Source of the DNA: DATFLS01 sp964413425
GTDB taxonomy: Bacteria; Fidelibacterota; JAANXI01
DNA: 64,000 nucleotides
Assembly (NCBI GenBank): GCA_964413425.1
Contig: CAYPST010000011.1
Coordinates: 1 to 64,000, forward strand
Reading direction: 5' to 3'
Below the pieces are notes generated by a model. The model was not told the DNA's origin. It worked only from the letters and a program-made list of their open reading frames with translations, and searched no databases. Below, piece by piece: positions 16,901-26,100 of this stretch. The translations under genes were made by a program, and so were the position numbers. Each line of letters starts with the position of its first letter. Position 1 is the first letter of the stretch.

Positions 16901-19900
16901 CCGTGATTGTAATCGAAATCGGTGAACCAGATGCGGGCAAACTGGACATCTTCGATGGAGGCGTTTGGATCGGAACGCTCGGGATCGAAATCATTCAAAG
17001 GAATCAGATACTGCTTCCATCCGGTGCCCCGGCCGGTCTCCGGATTAATGGTTTCATTGATAAAGTATTCATTGTCCGTGGTATCCAGCGGTACCGTATA
17101 ACTGAAGTAACTTTCCGTGCGATCCAGGATATTATTCCGATTCAAATCCTCTGTATCAGGAACATTCCCGCCCATTTCTCGCCCGTTACCCTCCGTGCCA
17201 TTCGACCAGCGATACGTTTTGAAATCGCTGCGATCAAATGCATAATTATCGCCGGCCGGATCCCCTGGTTGCAGTCCGTATTTTTCAAACAAGGCAGGGG
17301 GACTGTTAATGGTAAGGGTATCCTGCCCGTTGGGGCCGTAGATACCGACCTCTTCTTCATCAGGCAGGCCGTCTAACCCCAGATCTTCGTCGTCATCCAG
17401 CAGTCCGTTCCGAATGCCACCCCGGAGCTTATCTTCGGTATCCAGCTTGTTATTGCCGTTGGCATCCTCGGAGACTAATCCCAGATCTATATGGACCGCC
17501 CCGCTGTTTCCGCGCAACCAGAGTTCAATGTATTTACTCTCGCTCTGGTCGCGATAAGAGGAGGGCAGCGCCCGCATAAAACCACCCCAGACAGAATCCG
17601 ACGGGGCGGGCTGTTGATCACCGAGCACCCGCCGGGGATCCAGCGCTACATGTAACACCTGGGTCGTATTGGTCTGCTGCTGAATGCTCACTTCTCTGTT
17701 CGGCCAGATGGCCTTGGTCGGAATCCCGGCATACGGATTATACCAGAACAGGAAGCCGCGGTTTTCCTCGGTATATCCCAAGTGTTTTCCGTCCGGGCCT
17801 CGCGGGATGGATGCCGGGCCCCAGCTGTGCTTCGAGATGGTCAGACTGGTGGTGCGCTTGCTTCCTTCGAAATCATCGATGTATGCAACCCCGTTTTTAT
17901 CCAGCTCGGAATCCTGCAGGTTGGGATTGGGCATCACCTGGGCTACTTCCCCTTCTATTTCAAATTGGGAGCGGGCTTCGGTTCTGATGAGCGGCATGGT
18001 ATCAATGGCCCGGGTCAGGAAGTTTAAATCTTGCTGGAAACGTCCGTTCACATCCCACACAAAGTTTCGGAACGGTTCCTGGCCCACCCGGACCTTATCA
18101 TCCACCGAGGTTTTACTGTAATACATCCCGGTGGCCGCGAGAAACGAATTCTCCCCGAAAGCATATTCGGCGCGTCCACCCGCCACTACTTTTTTGTCCA
18201 GCTGGAAGACCTCATTGGTCTCGTACAGTATTTCCAGATCTGCGCCTGGTTTTAAATACTCCTCACCCAGGATAGTGACCCTGCCGAGGAAATAATCGAT
18301 GTTGTAATCGGTCCCTCTCTGCAGGGTTTTCCCGGAAGCGCGCACTTCTTCACTGCCTTCAATGATATTAAAACCGGGCAGATTAATATTCGCACTCTGG
18401 TTCGAATATTTCGCCACCAGTTTAAACCGGGACTCTTCAACCATTGCTTTATTCTGACGATAACTTCCCTCGTACATTTCCGACTGGGAAAGGGCGGTGT
18501 CGAGTGCCGGATTATACAATCCGTCCCGGATTTTTTTGCCGGCCGCTTTGGCCTCCCCTTCCGCCCGGAATGGCTCCAGGTAGGGCATAAAAATTTCCCC
18601 GCGCTGTAAATCGACGATGTTCTCAATGTCAACCTGCTGGTCGGGGGTCTGCTGTCCCTCCGAGTTGAATCTATCCAGCCCGAACACCTGGAGCCAGGGA
18701 GTACCATCATCACTGATGTTGTCATTGTTGTTCGTGTAGGTGTCCATGATATCGAATTCAAATCCATCGCGATCAAGATTCATGGTCCCCAGGGAGTACA
18801 CATTTTTAAACATCAGATCCCAGGTGGGCTTATTCGGACTGGGATTATCGATACGCAGCATCTTCATGTTCACCCGGGTGGTGTCCTCCGGATTGAACAC
18901 CAGCTGTCCCACCGTATCGCCGCCCTCCGTGGAGTAACTTATGGCCAGGATCTCGTTGTCCTGCAGGTTAGTATTCAGCCGGATAAATCCAAGATCCCTG
19001 TCGATAATGTAATCGTCTTCCTCTTCCAGAATCTGGAATTCCGCGCTCCGCATATATTGGCGAAATTTCGTCGTGTCACTCGGATCCACATAAGCATTGC
19101 CCCACACCTGAGTTCCGGTTTCAACATTGGTCCCGATGATACTTTTAAATACCTCGATATTATCAATGATTTTGTCCTGAGGAGGTTGCCGGTGCTCATT
19201 CGTCCCGGGCTCCAGAGGATAAAAATTGCTGCGATAGTACTCGTCGATGAAGAAATATTTATTTTTCACAAACTGGTAGTCGTAGACTTCATAGGTCTGC
19301 TCCGACGCTCCACCCGTAAAGCTCATCTGCTGCTTCTTCCCCTGTTCAATGCTGGCCACGGTCACCACATCGACCGGGCCGAATTTCATATCGGTGCGGA
19401 TCCCAAACAAGCCACTGCTGGTCGGACTGAAAGTCACCAGCTGAGTACCGGGAAGCGACAGGCTGATATTCCCGGCATCCACCCGCTGGATGATGTCATC
19501 CTCATTCCCCACATAGTTCAACTTCACATCATTTTCAAATTGAAAGTCCCGCTCCGAATTATAGTCAACCAGAACATTAATCCGATCGCCGATACTCCCT
19601 TCAATACTGAAATTCTGGCGCTGATTGAAAATAATATTGGTCTGCGGTTCGGAACGAAAACTGGTGGTGATAAGATTTTTATCTTCCCGGGTTGCCCGGG
19701 CATTAATGTTCACATTACCCGCAACGCGCAGGGCTACCCGCTGTCCGCCAATATCCGCGCCCACCAGTTCATATCCCCTCGCATCCTGGAGATTTGTGCT
19801 CGCCTGCTCCTGTTCACCATGCATTGCCTGATACAGCAGTGCGCGCTGGTTCCGTTGGAGGTTTAACTCGTAATACGTGTCAAGAGCAACCCATAAAGGG

Positions 19901-20253
19901 ATGCCCACCGGTGTATCATAATATTTTGGGGAAATAATCAGATAGGTGCCGGTGGAATCAACCTCTTCCACCCGGCGGAACCCCCGGACGTTGTATCGCG
20001 GCCGGAGAATTTTCCAGGGAAGCAACGAGTCGCTTTCCGCAGCCGCCGGATAGGTGATTCTTTCATCCGGAAATAAGTCGGGCTGTCTCAGTGGAATCGG
20101 AGGATAACGAAGCGGTGCGGTAAACAGGGAATCCCTGGGAGAATCCTGTTGAGAGGAGGCCGGAAACACCGTACCCCGGAGGCACAGGACCCCGGCAATT
20201 ACGAGCAATACGACCCATCCAAAAATTGTTATCGCCTGCTTCTTAATGTTCAA
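13903..20253 (-). CDS. sprA: SprA-like type IX secretion outer-membrane translocon
   Basis: This 2,116-residue protein is of the size and layout of SprA/Sov, the giant outer-membrane barrel through which type IX substrates leave the cell. A signal-peptide-like N-terminus (MNIKKQAITIFGWVVLLVIA) precedes an N-terminal region with YDTPVGIPLWVALDTYYELN and RVAGNVNINA. Repeated beta-strand blocks follow, including VLVDYNSERDFQFENDVKLNY, GELFMPYLEPF-like and DQIEDVQFARIWFTDF-like strands. A low-complexity Gly/Pro/Arg/Gln linker at ~res 1745-1800 precedes a last set of barrel strands. The final residues (FGLTVNIQIRG) form a typical terminal strand. It follows rdgB by 69 bp. No other type IX component is in the window, so whether secretion here is complete cannot be judged. 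Confidence 0.88.
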   Translation of the reverse strand: MNIKKQAITIFGWVVLLVIAGVLCLRGTVFPASSQQDSPRDSLFTAPLRYPPIPLRQPDLFPDERITYPAAAESDSLLPWKILRPRYNVRGFRRVEEVDSTGTYLIISPKYYDTPVGIPLWVALDTYYELNLQRNQRALLYQAMHGEQEQASTNLQDARGYELVGADIGGQRVALRVAGNVNINARATREDKNLITTSFRSEPQTNIIFNQRQNFSIEGSIGDRINVLVDYNSERDFQFENDVKLNYVGNEDDIIQRVDAGNISLSLPGTQLVTFSPTSSGLFGIRTDMKFGPVDVVTVASIEQGKKQQMSFTGGASEQTYEVYDYQFVKNKYFFIDEYYRSNFYPLEPGTNEHRQPPQDKIIDNIEVFKSIIGTNVETGTQVWGNAYVDPSDTTKFRQYMRSAEFQILEEEDDYIIDRDLGFIRLNTNLQDNEILAISYSTEGGDTVGQLVFNPEDTTRVNMKMLRIDNPSPNKPTWDLMFKNVYSLGTMNLDRDGFEFDIMDTYTNNNDNISDDGTPWLQVFGLDRFNSEGQQTPDQQVDIENIVDLQRGEIFMPYLEPFRAEGEAKAAGKKIRDGLYNPALDTALSQSEMYEGSYRQNKAMVEESRFKLVAKYSNQSANINLPGFNIIEGSEEVRASGKTLQRGTDYNIDYFLGRVTILGEEYLKPGADLEILYETNEVFQLDKKVVAGGRAEYAFGENSFLAATGMYYSKTSVDDKVRVGQEPFRNFVWDVNGRFQQDLNFLTRAIDTMPLIRTEARSQFEIEGEVAQVMPNPNLQDSELDKNGVAYIDDFEGSKRTTSLTISKHSWGPASIPRGPDGKHLGYTEENRGFLFWYNPYAGIPTKAIWPNREVSIQQQTNTTQVLHVALDPRRVLGDQQPAPSDSVWGGFMRALPSSYRDQSESKYIELWLRGNSGAVHIDLGLVSEDANGNNKLDTEDKLRGGIRNGLLDDDEDLGLDGLPDEEEVGIYGPNGQDTLTINSPPALFEKYGLQPGDPAGDNYAFDRSDFKTYRWSNGTEGNGREMGGNVPDTEDLNRNNILDRTESYFSYTVPLDTTDNEYFINETINPETGRGTGWKQYLIPLNDFDPERSDPNASIEDVQFARIWFTDFDYNHGNEDTVSIAKIEIVGNEWLESSVENVIIPGDTTQNDSSFTVSVVNNEDNNAIYSPPEGVRGVEDRVYGITSKEQSLVLRLSNLRQWSQGRAVRVLHQSQDLNLVNYQFLRLFIHGDKINPPSEHLEFFFRLGRDDENYYEYRTQLDPGWQQMELDLDFLAQLKAVDSLAVSSGSPFPQRNPRGRIYFHRNTTVFADTTSENNIELVVHGNPSIGKIKRMELGARNFTGRDYRAWESHGELDAWPSYTGDIWVNELRVTGVNRSGGMAMRAQASMDFADVMSVRVNTSRVDADFHRVDNQWGDDMNTEAVDLNVSLNGNKFFPESWGLRIPVRARYNESQRIPKYLPGSDVLTDRLYETLSEPAAEDTISKIESYSMQRSYGTSLSKTTRSKNWLLKSTVDAIRFSYDVSESYLRNETQRYSRNSKNVIQAAYNVQFLQGNGIGIFQFLDPVPLIGDQLSETRFYYKPTRINITGLLTENTTSRAYRAGTREPNRSYNQILQRTFTTGYNPFRSLNFSYNKRMDSNVSEFRGEQRWDMIRYQKPGIVTGVNEGYNATYNPELSNWLKPTLQYQSNYNYQNSVNKEKRGVDVGYNQQTSVNAVIDLKQLQSAGTGQSRPGQRGTQTRPGDRPGQPSNVPPGRPGAEEGRETKEQQEEDDTGTPDLGELFSTFLQNLQPVNLSFSNSRSGQHRNLVRAPGIQYRLGWVVDADIPVDSAYIGLAGNRSVNVSQDFAVRTGYNFSRNVSATFNYSYGNSRLFTPNRMTRNANRDMFLLQFKPEEYELKEEEVKGLPIPSWSIRWGGLEHLSIFEGIARSVSLNHSYQGRYVANFRDGEQLSATYTQNMQPLIGFRMTTVNDISVQVSYGTTKRVTAGYNSGLSSLDISNRSNISLSGSYQHRGGLRLPIPFLKSLNMNNNLTATFTFDYSNAEQLRSLSGGSFEPQGKEYSWQLQPKIDYSFTERVTGGIFYKYGQRFNKRVNSEDKPTTFSDFGLTVNIQIRG

Positions 20254-20322
20254 ACCAATCCGTCACTTACTGTTTAGTAATCGATAACAATCTTCGTCGA
20301 GTGTGCTCCTTTGTGTTTGCTG

Positions 20323-20925
20323 TTAGGAAATGATATTGTGCTGCTGTAATTCCAGGAATAATTTCCGCAGTGCCCGTCCGCGGTGCGAAATGGCATTTTT
20401 TGCTTCGCTGGTCATTTCCGCAAAGGTTTGTCTTGTTTCCAGGGCTTCAAATACCGGATCATATCCGAATCCCTGTGTTCCGCGACGTTCTGTGGTGATG
20501 ACTCCTTCAACCGATCCCTCCGTGACCACTTCATGGGTGCCATTATAGTATACCGTTACCGTACAAAATCGTGCCGTTCTCTTGGCAGGGGGAACCTCCT
20601 GCAACTCGAGTAGCAGTTTATCAATGTTATCATCATAGGTGGCGTTCTCTCCGGCATATCGCGCTGAGAGAACCCCGGGAGCACCATTCAGAGCGTCTAC
20701 TTCCAGTCCGGTATCATCGGAGATGATCGGGAAGCCGAGAATGTTGTATAATTCAAGTGCCTTTTTTAATGCATTTCCCTGTAAGGTGTTCCGGTCTTCC
20801 TCAATCTCTGGGACGCTGTCAAACTCACGCAGGTCTCTGATGGTCAAACCCGGACGGCCAAAAATATCTCTGATCTCCCATGATTTATCAGGATTGGCGG
20901 ATCCCACTACAACCACGTTGACCAT
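20323..20925 (-). CDS. rdgB: XTP/dITP diphosphatase (RdgB/HAM1 family)
   Basis: A 200-residue cytosolic house-cleaning enzyme that hydrolyses non-canonical purine triphosphates (ITP, dITP, XTP) to monophosphates, keeping them out of DNA and RNA. It has the family blocks ISDDTGLEVDALNGAPGVLSARYAG cut as ISDDTGLEV / GAPGVLSARYAG (~res 68-92), GFGYDPVF (~res 152-159) and the C-terminal NAISHRGRAL. The N-terminal motif is VGSANPDKSWEI where most members have a TGNxGKxxEI-like sequence; the Asn and Lys are kept. Its length is normal. It sits between the MOSC gene (29 bp) and sprA (69 bp) in an apparent operon; the link to secretion is probably only positional. Confidence 0.92.
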   Translation of the reverse strand: MVNVVVVGSANPDKSWEIRDIFGRPGLTIRDLREFDSVPEIEEDRNTLQGNALKKALELYNILGFPIISDDTGLEVDALNGAPGVLSARYAGENATYDDNIDKLLLELQEVPPAKRTARFCTVTVYYNGTHEVVTEGSVEGVITTERRGTQGFGYDPVFEALETRQTFAEMTSEAKNAISHRGRALRKLFLELQQHNIIS

Positions 20926-20954
20926 AAAATAATCTCATTAAGGTGACGCATCGT

Positions 20955-21401
20955 TTAATAGTTCTCCTCCGAAGTCTGCAATTCCACATGAACCATCATA
21001 TCCACGGTGATGGTTCCGCCGGAAATCACTTTCCCCTGTATGCCGACGGGTTCATTTACCACACGGAGCACTGTTTCCAGATTGTCTACCCAGTCCGGAA
21101 TGTGATACGGCCCCATCACTTCAATTTGTGCTTCATCTTCGAAAAATATCACATCGCCCATTTGCAGAGTATCCAGGGCCACCCACTCCACGGTCAGATG
21201 CTCCCCAAAATCCCCTGGTTCATAAATTAGTCCGTTGTCCTGGCACTCGGTATATACCTCATTTTCAACCACAGTGACCACACCACCTGCCGTATCAGCC
21301 TGCTGCATCCCTATCCCATACTGTAAATCTGCGTACTGCAGAGGATGCGACTCCTCAAACGGATCCGCCATACCGCTGTGTATTGCTATTAGTTGTCCCA
21401 T
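20955..21401 (-). CDS. Stand-alone MOSC-domain protein
   Basis: A 148-residue protein from ATG 21401 (MGQLIAIHSGM), which follows GGGGAGG; upstream in-frame sequence to 21569 looks non-coding and contains the promoter. The MOSC fold is recognised from the central IYEPGDFGEHLTVEWVALDT, then LQMGDVIFFEDEAQIEVMGP and the late GIQGKVISGGTITVDMMV. MOSC domains serve as sulfur carriers or molybdenum-cofactor-linked oxidoreductase partners and occur alone in YiiM-like proteins. The Cys that normally follows the strand ending in G-P/R is replaced here (GPYHIPDW), so classical persulfide chemistry looks unlikely. It is the first gene of MOSC-rdgB-sprA. Confidence 0.7.
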   Translation of the reverse strand: MGQLIAIHSGMADPFEESHPLQYADLQYGIGMQQADTAGGVVTVVENEVYTECQDNGLIYEPGDFGEHLTVEWVALDTLQMGDVIFFEDEAQIEVMGPYHIPDWVDNLETVLRVVNEPVGIQGKVISGGTITVDMMVHVELQTSEENY

Positions 21402-21447
21402 AACCTCCCCAAAACCTTGCTGGATCACGGAATTCCGATTTCGGCGT

Positions 21448-21476
21448 ATTATAGTAAGAATCCTCACTGAAAACAA
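21448..21476 (-). promoter_or_regulatory. Putative sigma-70-like promoter of the MOSC-rdgB-sprA transcript
   Basis: Minus-strand TTGTTT (21476-21471), a 17-bp spacer and a perfect TATAAT (21453-21448). Transcription would start near 21441, about 40 bases before ATG 21401. This also argues that the longer open frame beginning at 21569 is not the true start. Confidence 0.5.
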
Positions 21477-21801
21477 GGGTGATTTCGCCTGCCATGGTTC
21501 GACTTTCCCAGAAATAAGAATAGTTCGGCGCCATATTTTCGGCCAGCAACGGATTAGCCCCTGCTCCACTCATACTTTCTTATTTCACTAAATGCAATCG
21601 TATTCAAGTAAGCCCGGTCGTCCCTGAGGGGAGAGCATCCGCCCACACCAGAAGAAGTGCTGGCACCCGGGGAACCAAATACCCTCCTGGCAATTGGAAG
21701 AAAACGACATGGTTACCTGTATTATTCAGCACAAACTTTTTATATATTCAGAAGTACGGAAACCTGAACAGTTGACTGTAAACACGTAACAACAGACGGT
21801 C

Positions 21802-23151
21802 ATGTCTCTCAACCTTTTTGATACCTCGGAAAATACAGAACGCCCGCTTCCTCCGCTTGCAGAACGAATGCGGCCGACCTCGCTTGAGGATTTTGTCGGT
21901 CAGGAGGATCTGGCGGGGAAAAATAAAATCCTCTACAATGCCCTCCGGAACAAACAGCTGTTTTCGTTAATCTTCTGGGGCCCGCCGGGGAGCGGGAAAA
22001 CCACCCTGGCCAAGATCTGTGCCGAAGCCATGGATGCCAAATTTTTCCAGCTCAGCGCGGTCTCCTCTGGCGTCAAAGAAGTGCGGAAAATCATCCAACA
22101 GGCCGAGATACGCCGGAAACAGAGCGGAGAAACCATCCTGTTCATCGACGAAATCCATCGGTTTAACAAAGCACAGCAGGATGCGCTGCTGCACGCTGTG
22201 GAAGACGGTGCCCTTATTCTCATCGGCGCGACCACTGAGAACCCCGGTTTCGAGGTGATATCTCCGCTTTTATCCCGCTGCCGTGTCTTGCGTTTGCATC
22301 CGCTGGAGACACCGCATTTACACAGCATTTTGCACCGGGCGCTGGCTGAGGATATCATCCTGAGCCAGCTTGACATCCGATTCGAAAATGCGGCGAAAGA
22401 ACTGTTGGTCGAGAGTGCCGGGGGTGATGCACGCCGGATGTTGAATGTACTGGAGATTGCTCTGCAGCAGCATCCGGAAGAGAGCCGAGCCGGGGACGCT
22501 CCGCTCATCCTCACAGACGCAGATATTCGTGATGCGCTGCAGCACCGGACCCAATTGTATGATAAGAAGGGCGATTATCACTACGATACCATTTCTGCTT
22601 TCATCAAGAGCATCCGTGGCAGCGATCCGGACGCCGCGATTTATTGGCTCGCGGTAATGCTGGATGGGGGAGAGGACCCTAAATTTATTGCCCGGCGCCT
22701 GATTATCAGCGCGTCGGAAGATATCGGGAACGCGGATCCCTATGGCCTGACCCTCGCCACCTCCACCTTTACGGCCGTCGATTATGTTGGGATGCCGGAA
22801 GCCGCTATTATACTGGCACAAACCACCACGTATCTGGCCAGCACCACCAAAAGCAATGCCGCGTATATGGCGATCCGGAAAGCGAGCTCGACTGTTCGAT
22901 CAAGCAGCGCCCAGGATGTCCCCCTCCATCTTCGGAATGCTCCCACCCAGCTGATGAAGTCAGAAGGGTATCAGAAAGGGTATAAATATCCCCATGATTT
23001 TCACAATCATTTCGTGGAACAAACCTATCTTCCGGAAGAACATCAGAATGCTTTATTTTACGACCCCAGTTCACAGGGACGGGAAAATTTCCTGCGAGAG
23101 CGCTTACGTCATCTCTGGAAGGACCGATACCAATTTAAAGACCAGGATTAG
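21802..23151 (+). CDS. rarA: Replication-associated recombination factor RarA (MgsA)
   Basis: This 449-residue AAA+ ATPase of the clamp-loader clade acts at stalled replication forks, where it unwinds dsDNA ends. It shows the RarA N-terminus PLAERMRPTSLEDFVGQEDL, Walker A WGPPGSGKTTLAKI (~res 59-72), Walker B ILFIDEIHRFNKAQQDALL (~res 113-131) and sensor 1 IGATTENPGFE. The C-terminal tetramerisation segment includes HYDTISAFIKSIRGSDPDAA, RLIISASEDIGNADP and YKYPHDF. Length is typical. Its stop codon is followed immediately by the start of the LptD-like gene, so the two are translationally coupled. RarA is expected to be cytoplasmic and nucleoid-associated. Confidence 0.93.
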   Translation: MSLNLFDTSENTERPLPPLAERMRPTSLEDFVGQEDLAGKNKILYNALRNKQLFSLIFWGPPGSGKTTLAKICAEAMDAKFFQLSAVSSGVKEVRKIIQQAEIRRKQSGETILFIDEIHRFNKAQQDALLHAVEDGALILIGATTENPGFEVISPLLSRCRVLRLHPLETPHLHSILHRALAEDIILSQLDIRFENAAKELLVESAGGDARRMLNVLEIALQQHPEESRAGDAPLILTDADIRDALQHRTQLYDKKGDYHYDTISAFIKSIRGSDPDAAIYWLAVMLDGGEDPKFIARRLIISASEDIGNADPYGLTLATSTFTAVDYVGMPEAAIILAQTTTYLASTTKSNAAYMAIRKASSTVRSSSAQDVPLHLRNAPTQLMKSEGYQKGYKYPHDFHNHFVEQTYLPEEHQNALFYDPSSQGRENFLRERLRHLWKDRYQFKDQD

Positions 23152-26100
23152 ATGAGCAGATTCTTCCTTCCGTTACTGTTATTCCTTCTCGCCTTCGGAT
23201 ACACGACCGGTATCCTTCCCGGCTATCTGTCCGCCCAGGAACGGAACGCCCGCCCGGACCGGTTAATACTCGAGCGCGCGGATAAACTCAGCAAAAATAC
23301 CGAACAGGGGAAGGTTTCTACCCATATTGTGGGAAATGTCAAATTCCGGCGGGGGGAATATGTCCTGTATTGTGACGAGGGAATCCATTACCAGCAGGAT
23401 GGCCTCGCTGTCTTCTGGGGAAATGTCCGTATTTTTGGCAACGAGGATTCGCTGTTCGCAGATTCATTGACCATCTATGATAAAGACAATATCCTGGTGG
23501 CCCGGGGAAATGCGAGACTTCAGTCCGGTGCACAGAACCTGCATGCCAAGCGGATTCGCTATTTCACCGAGAGCGACATTGCCCAGGCCATGGGCAATGT
23601 CCGGATGGCTGAGGAAGGCGGCCGGATTGCGCACGCTGACTCGGTCTGGTATAACTCTGATACAAAACAGGCCGAAATCTACGGGACGGATCAACAACCG
23701 GCGTCCATTTTTGATCCGGAGCGTCAGATTACCATTACAGGTCCACGGATTAAGCAAAACCTGAACACCCAACAGTTGGAAGCGCCGCTCCGGCCGGTAT
23801 TAACCAAGCGAGATTCGTCTGATAAAGAACTCCTCCGTATTATCAGCAACACCATCTCCGGCAATCCCGACAGCGGGCAGTATATCGCCGCCGAAGACGT
23901 GGTCATTACCCGCGATTCCCTCCGGGCTGAGACACAACTGGCTACCCTGTATGAAGACCAGGATCACGCTATCCTGGAACAATCTCCGGTCGTGTATTAC
24001 AACGATAATACCATCCGCGGAGAGACCATCCATCTCTACTTTCGGGGGGATACTCTCAGGGAAGTCTATATTCCACGGCAAGCGGATGTACACTCCCGAA
24101 TTCAAGGGTATGCCAGGGTCCCCCTCGCCCAGCGACCGGATACGTCGTCCTTTACCAGAGTGGTGCGAGATACCACGGCATCGGATACCAGCACCTATCT
24201 GCTTGATGAAATCACCCAGGAAAATATGCTCAGGGGAACCCAGCTCCGCATCTGGTTCGAGGAGAATCGTATTCGCACCATTCGGGTCACCGAGATGGCC
24301 ACGAGCACCTATCATGTGTTCGAGGATTCGGTCTATCAGGGCATTAATGAAACCAGCGGTGATACCATTGACCTGCAATTTGCCCGGCAGGGAGATTCGC
24401 TGGAACAGATCACCGTCATCGGTGGCACCCGGGGGAACTTTCAGCCTCACAAGTATAACACCTCCGTGGATACCACCATTTTTTATGAAGCCAACAAAAT
24501 TACATTTTTGGTTCCGGAACGTGTTACGCATCTGCAGTATGAAGCTGACGCCAAATATAAGGATATGGAGTTAGAAGCAGCCTTTATTGATGTCTTCTGG
24601 AACGAGAACCTCCTGGTGGCCACACCGCTCCCTGATTCTGTGAAAGGAACCGCGTACACGCGTAATATCCCCACATTCCATCAGCGGGGTAAAGAACCGA
24701 TGATCGGCCAGAAACTGGAATATAACATGAAAACCCGGCGTGGCAGGGTCCTGCACGGAGAAACTAAAGATCGGGACGGGTTTTATGCAGGAGATAAAAT
24801 CCTGCAGCGGGGGGAGAATACCCTCTACGTGGAGACCGGAAGATACACCACCTGCGATTTGGACGATCCCCACTTCTATTTCAGGAGCAGACGGATGAAA
24901 TTAATGGTAGGCGATCTGGTGGTTGCGCGTCCCATCGTGATGTATATCCATAACGTGCCGGTATTTGCCCTGCCATTCGGTGTTTTTCCCCAGCAGAAGA
25001 CCGGCAGATCGTCCGGCTATATTCTCCCCACCTGGGGGGAAAGCAGTGTGTCCGGCCGCTATCTCAGGGGGCTGGGGTACTACTGGGCGCCCGGCGATTA
25101 CTGGGATTATCGGGTGCAATTCGATTTCTGGGAACAGCGGGGCATTTCCGTCCGCAATCGGATACGATACAACAAACGATATCTGTACAACGGCAACGTC
25201 TCAATCAATTATGATAACGAGATTCTCCGGGACAATCCGAAGCAGAATTATCAAATAAACATTTCTCATAATCAGACAATTGATCCCACCATGGATCTCC
25301 GGATCAACGGACGGTTTGTGAGCAGCAGCCAATTTTTACGGGAAACGTCGATCGAACGGCGGGATCGCCTCCAGCAGCAAATTGTTTCGAATGCCACATT
25401 ATCGAAGCGGTGGGAGGACACGAAAAATTCCATGTCCGTCAACCTTCAGCGCACCGAAAATCTCCAATCAGGAAATGTGAGCCAGCTGATACCACAGGTA
25501 TCGTTTCGGCGCGGAACAGATAAATTGTTGAAACCGCCGGAAGGAGCTTCTTTCTCTGAGCAAAACAGATGGTACTACAATATCAATTACTCGTTCGGAT
25601 CCAATCTCAAAAACCAGCATACCCATAAACTGATCACAGATAGCATCTACACGAACCCATACGGCGTTCGCACGGATCTGGGACGTGACTCGGTCTTTGT
25701 GGACGAATTCCAGCGTGGGATCAGCCACAGCCTGAGTTTTAACAGTCCGAACAAAATTTTGAGATATCTGAACATTTCCCCCAATCTCTCCTTCAGTGAA
25801 GATTGGGTTCCGGCTTATCGTGAACCTATTGTTGAAAATGGCACGGTCCAGGTGGATTCGACCACCGGCCGACCTCTATTCCGGGTGATTAATCAATATC
25901 GCGCTCGGCATACCTTCCGTTTCTCCATAGGAACTACCACAAAGTTATATGGGCTTTTCAATCTTCCCTTCGCGAAACTCCCCGCAATACGGCATGTGCT
26001 CACACCCTCTGTGAGCTATAACATCGGACCGGATTTCTCGAAAGAGTGGTATGGATATTATCACTACGGCCGAATGCCCGACGGATCCATTGAGAAATTT

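Noticed and set aside
21355..21573. A 72-codon frame upstream of and overlapping the MOSC gene
   Set aside because: It contains the predicted promoter, overlaps the MOSC start in another frame and shows no family resemblance.
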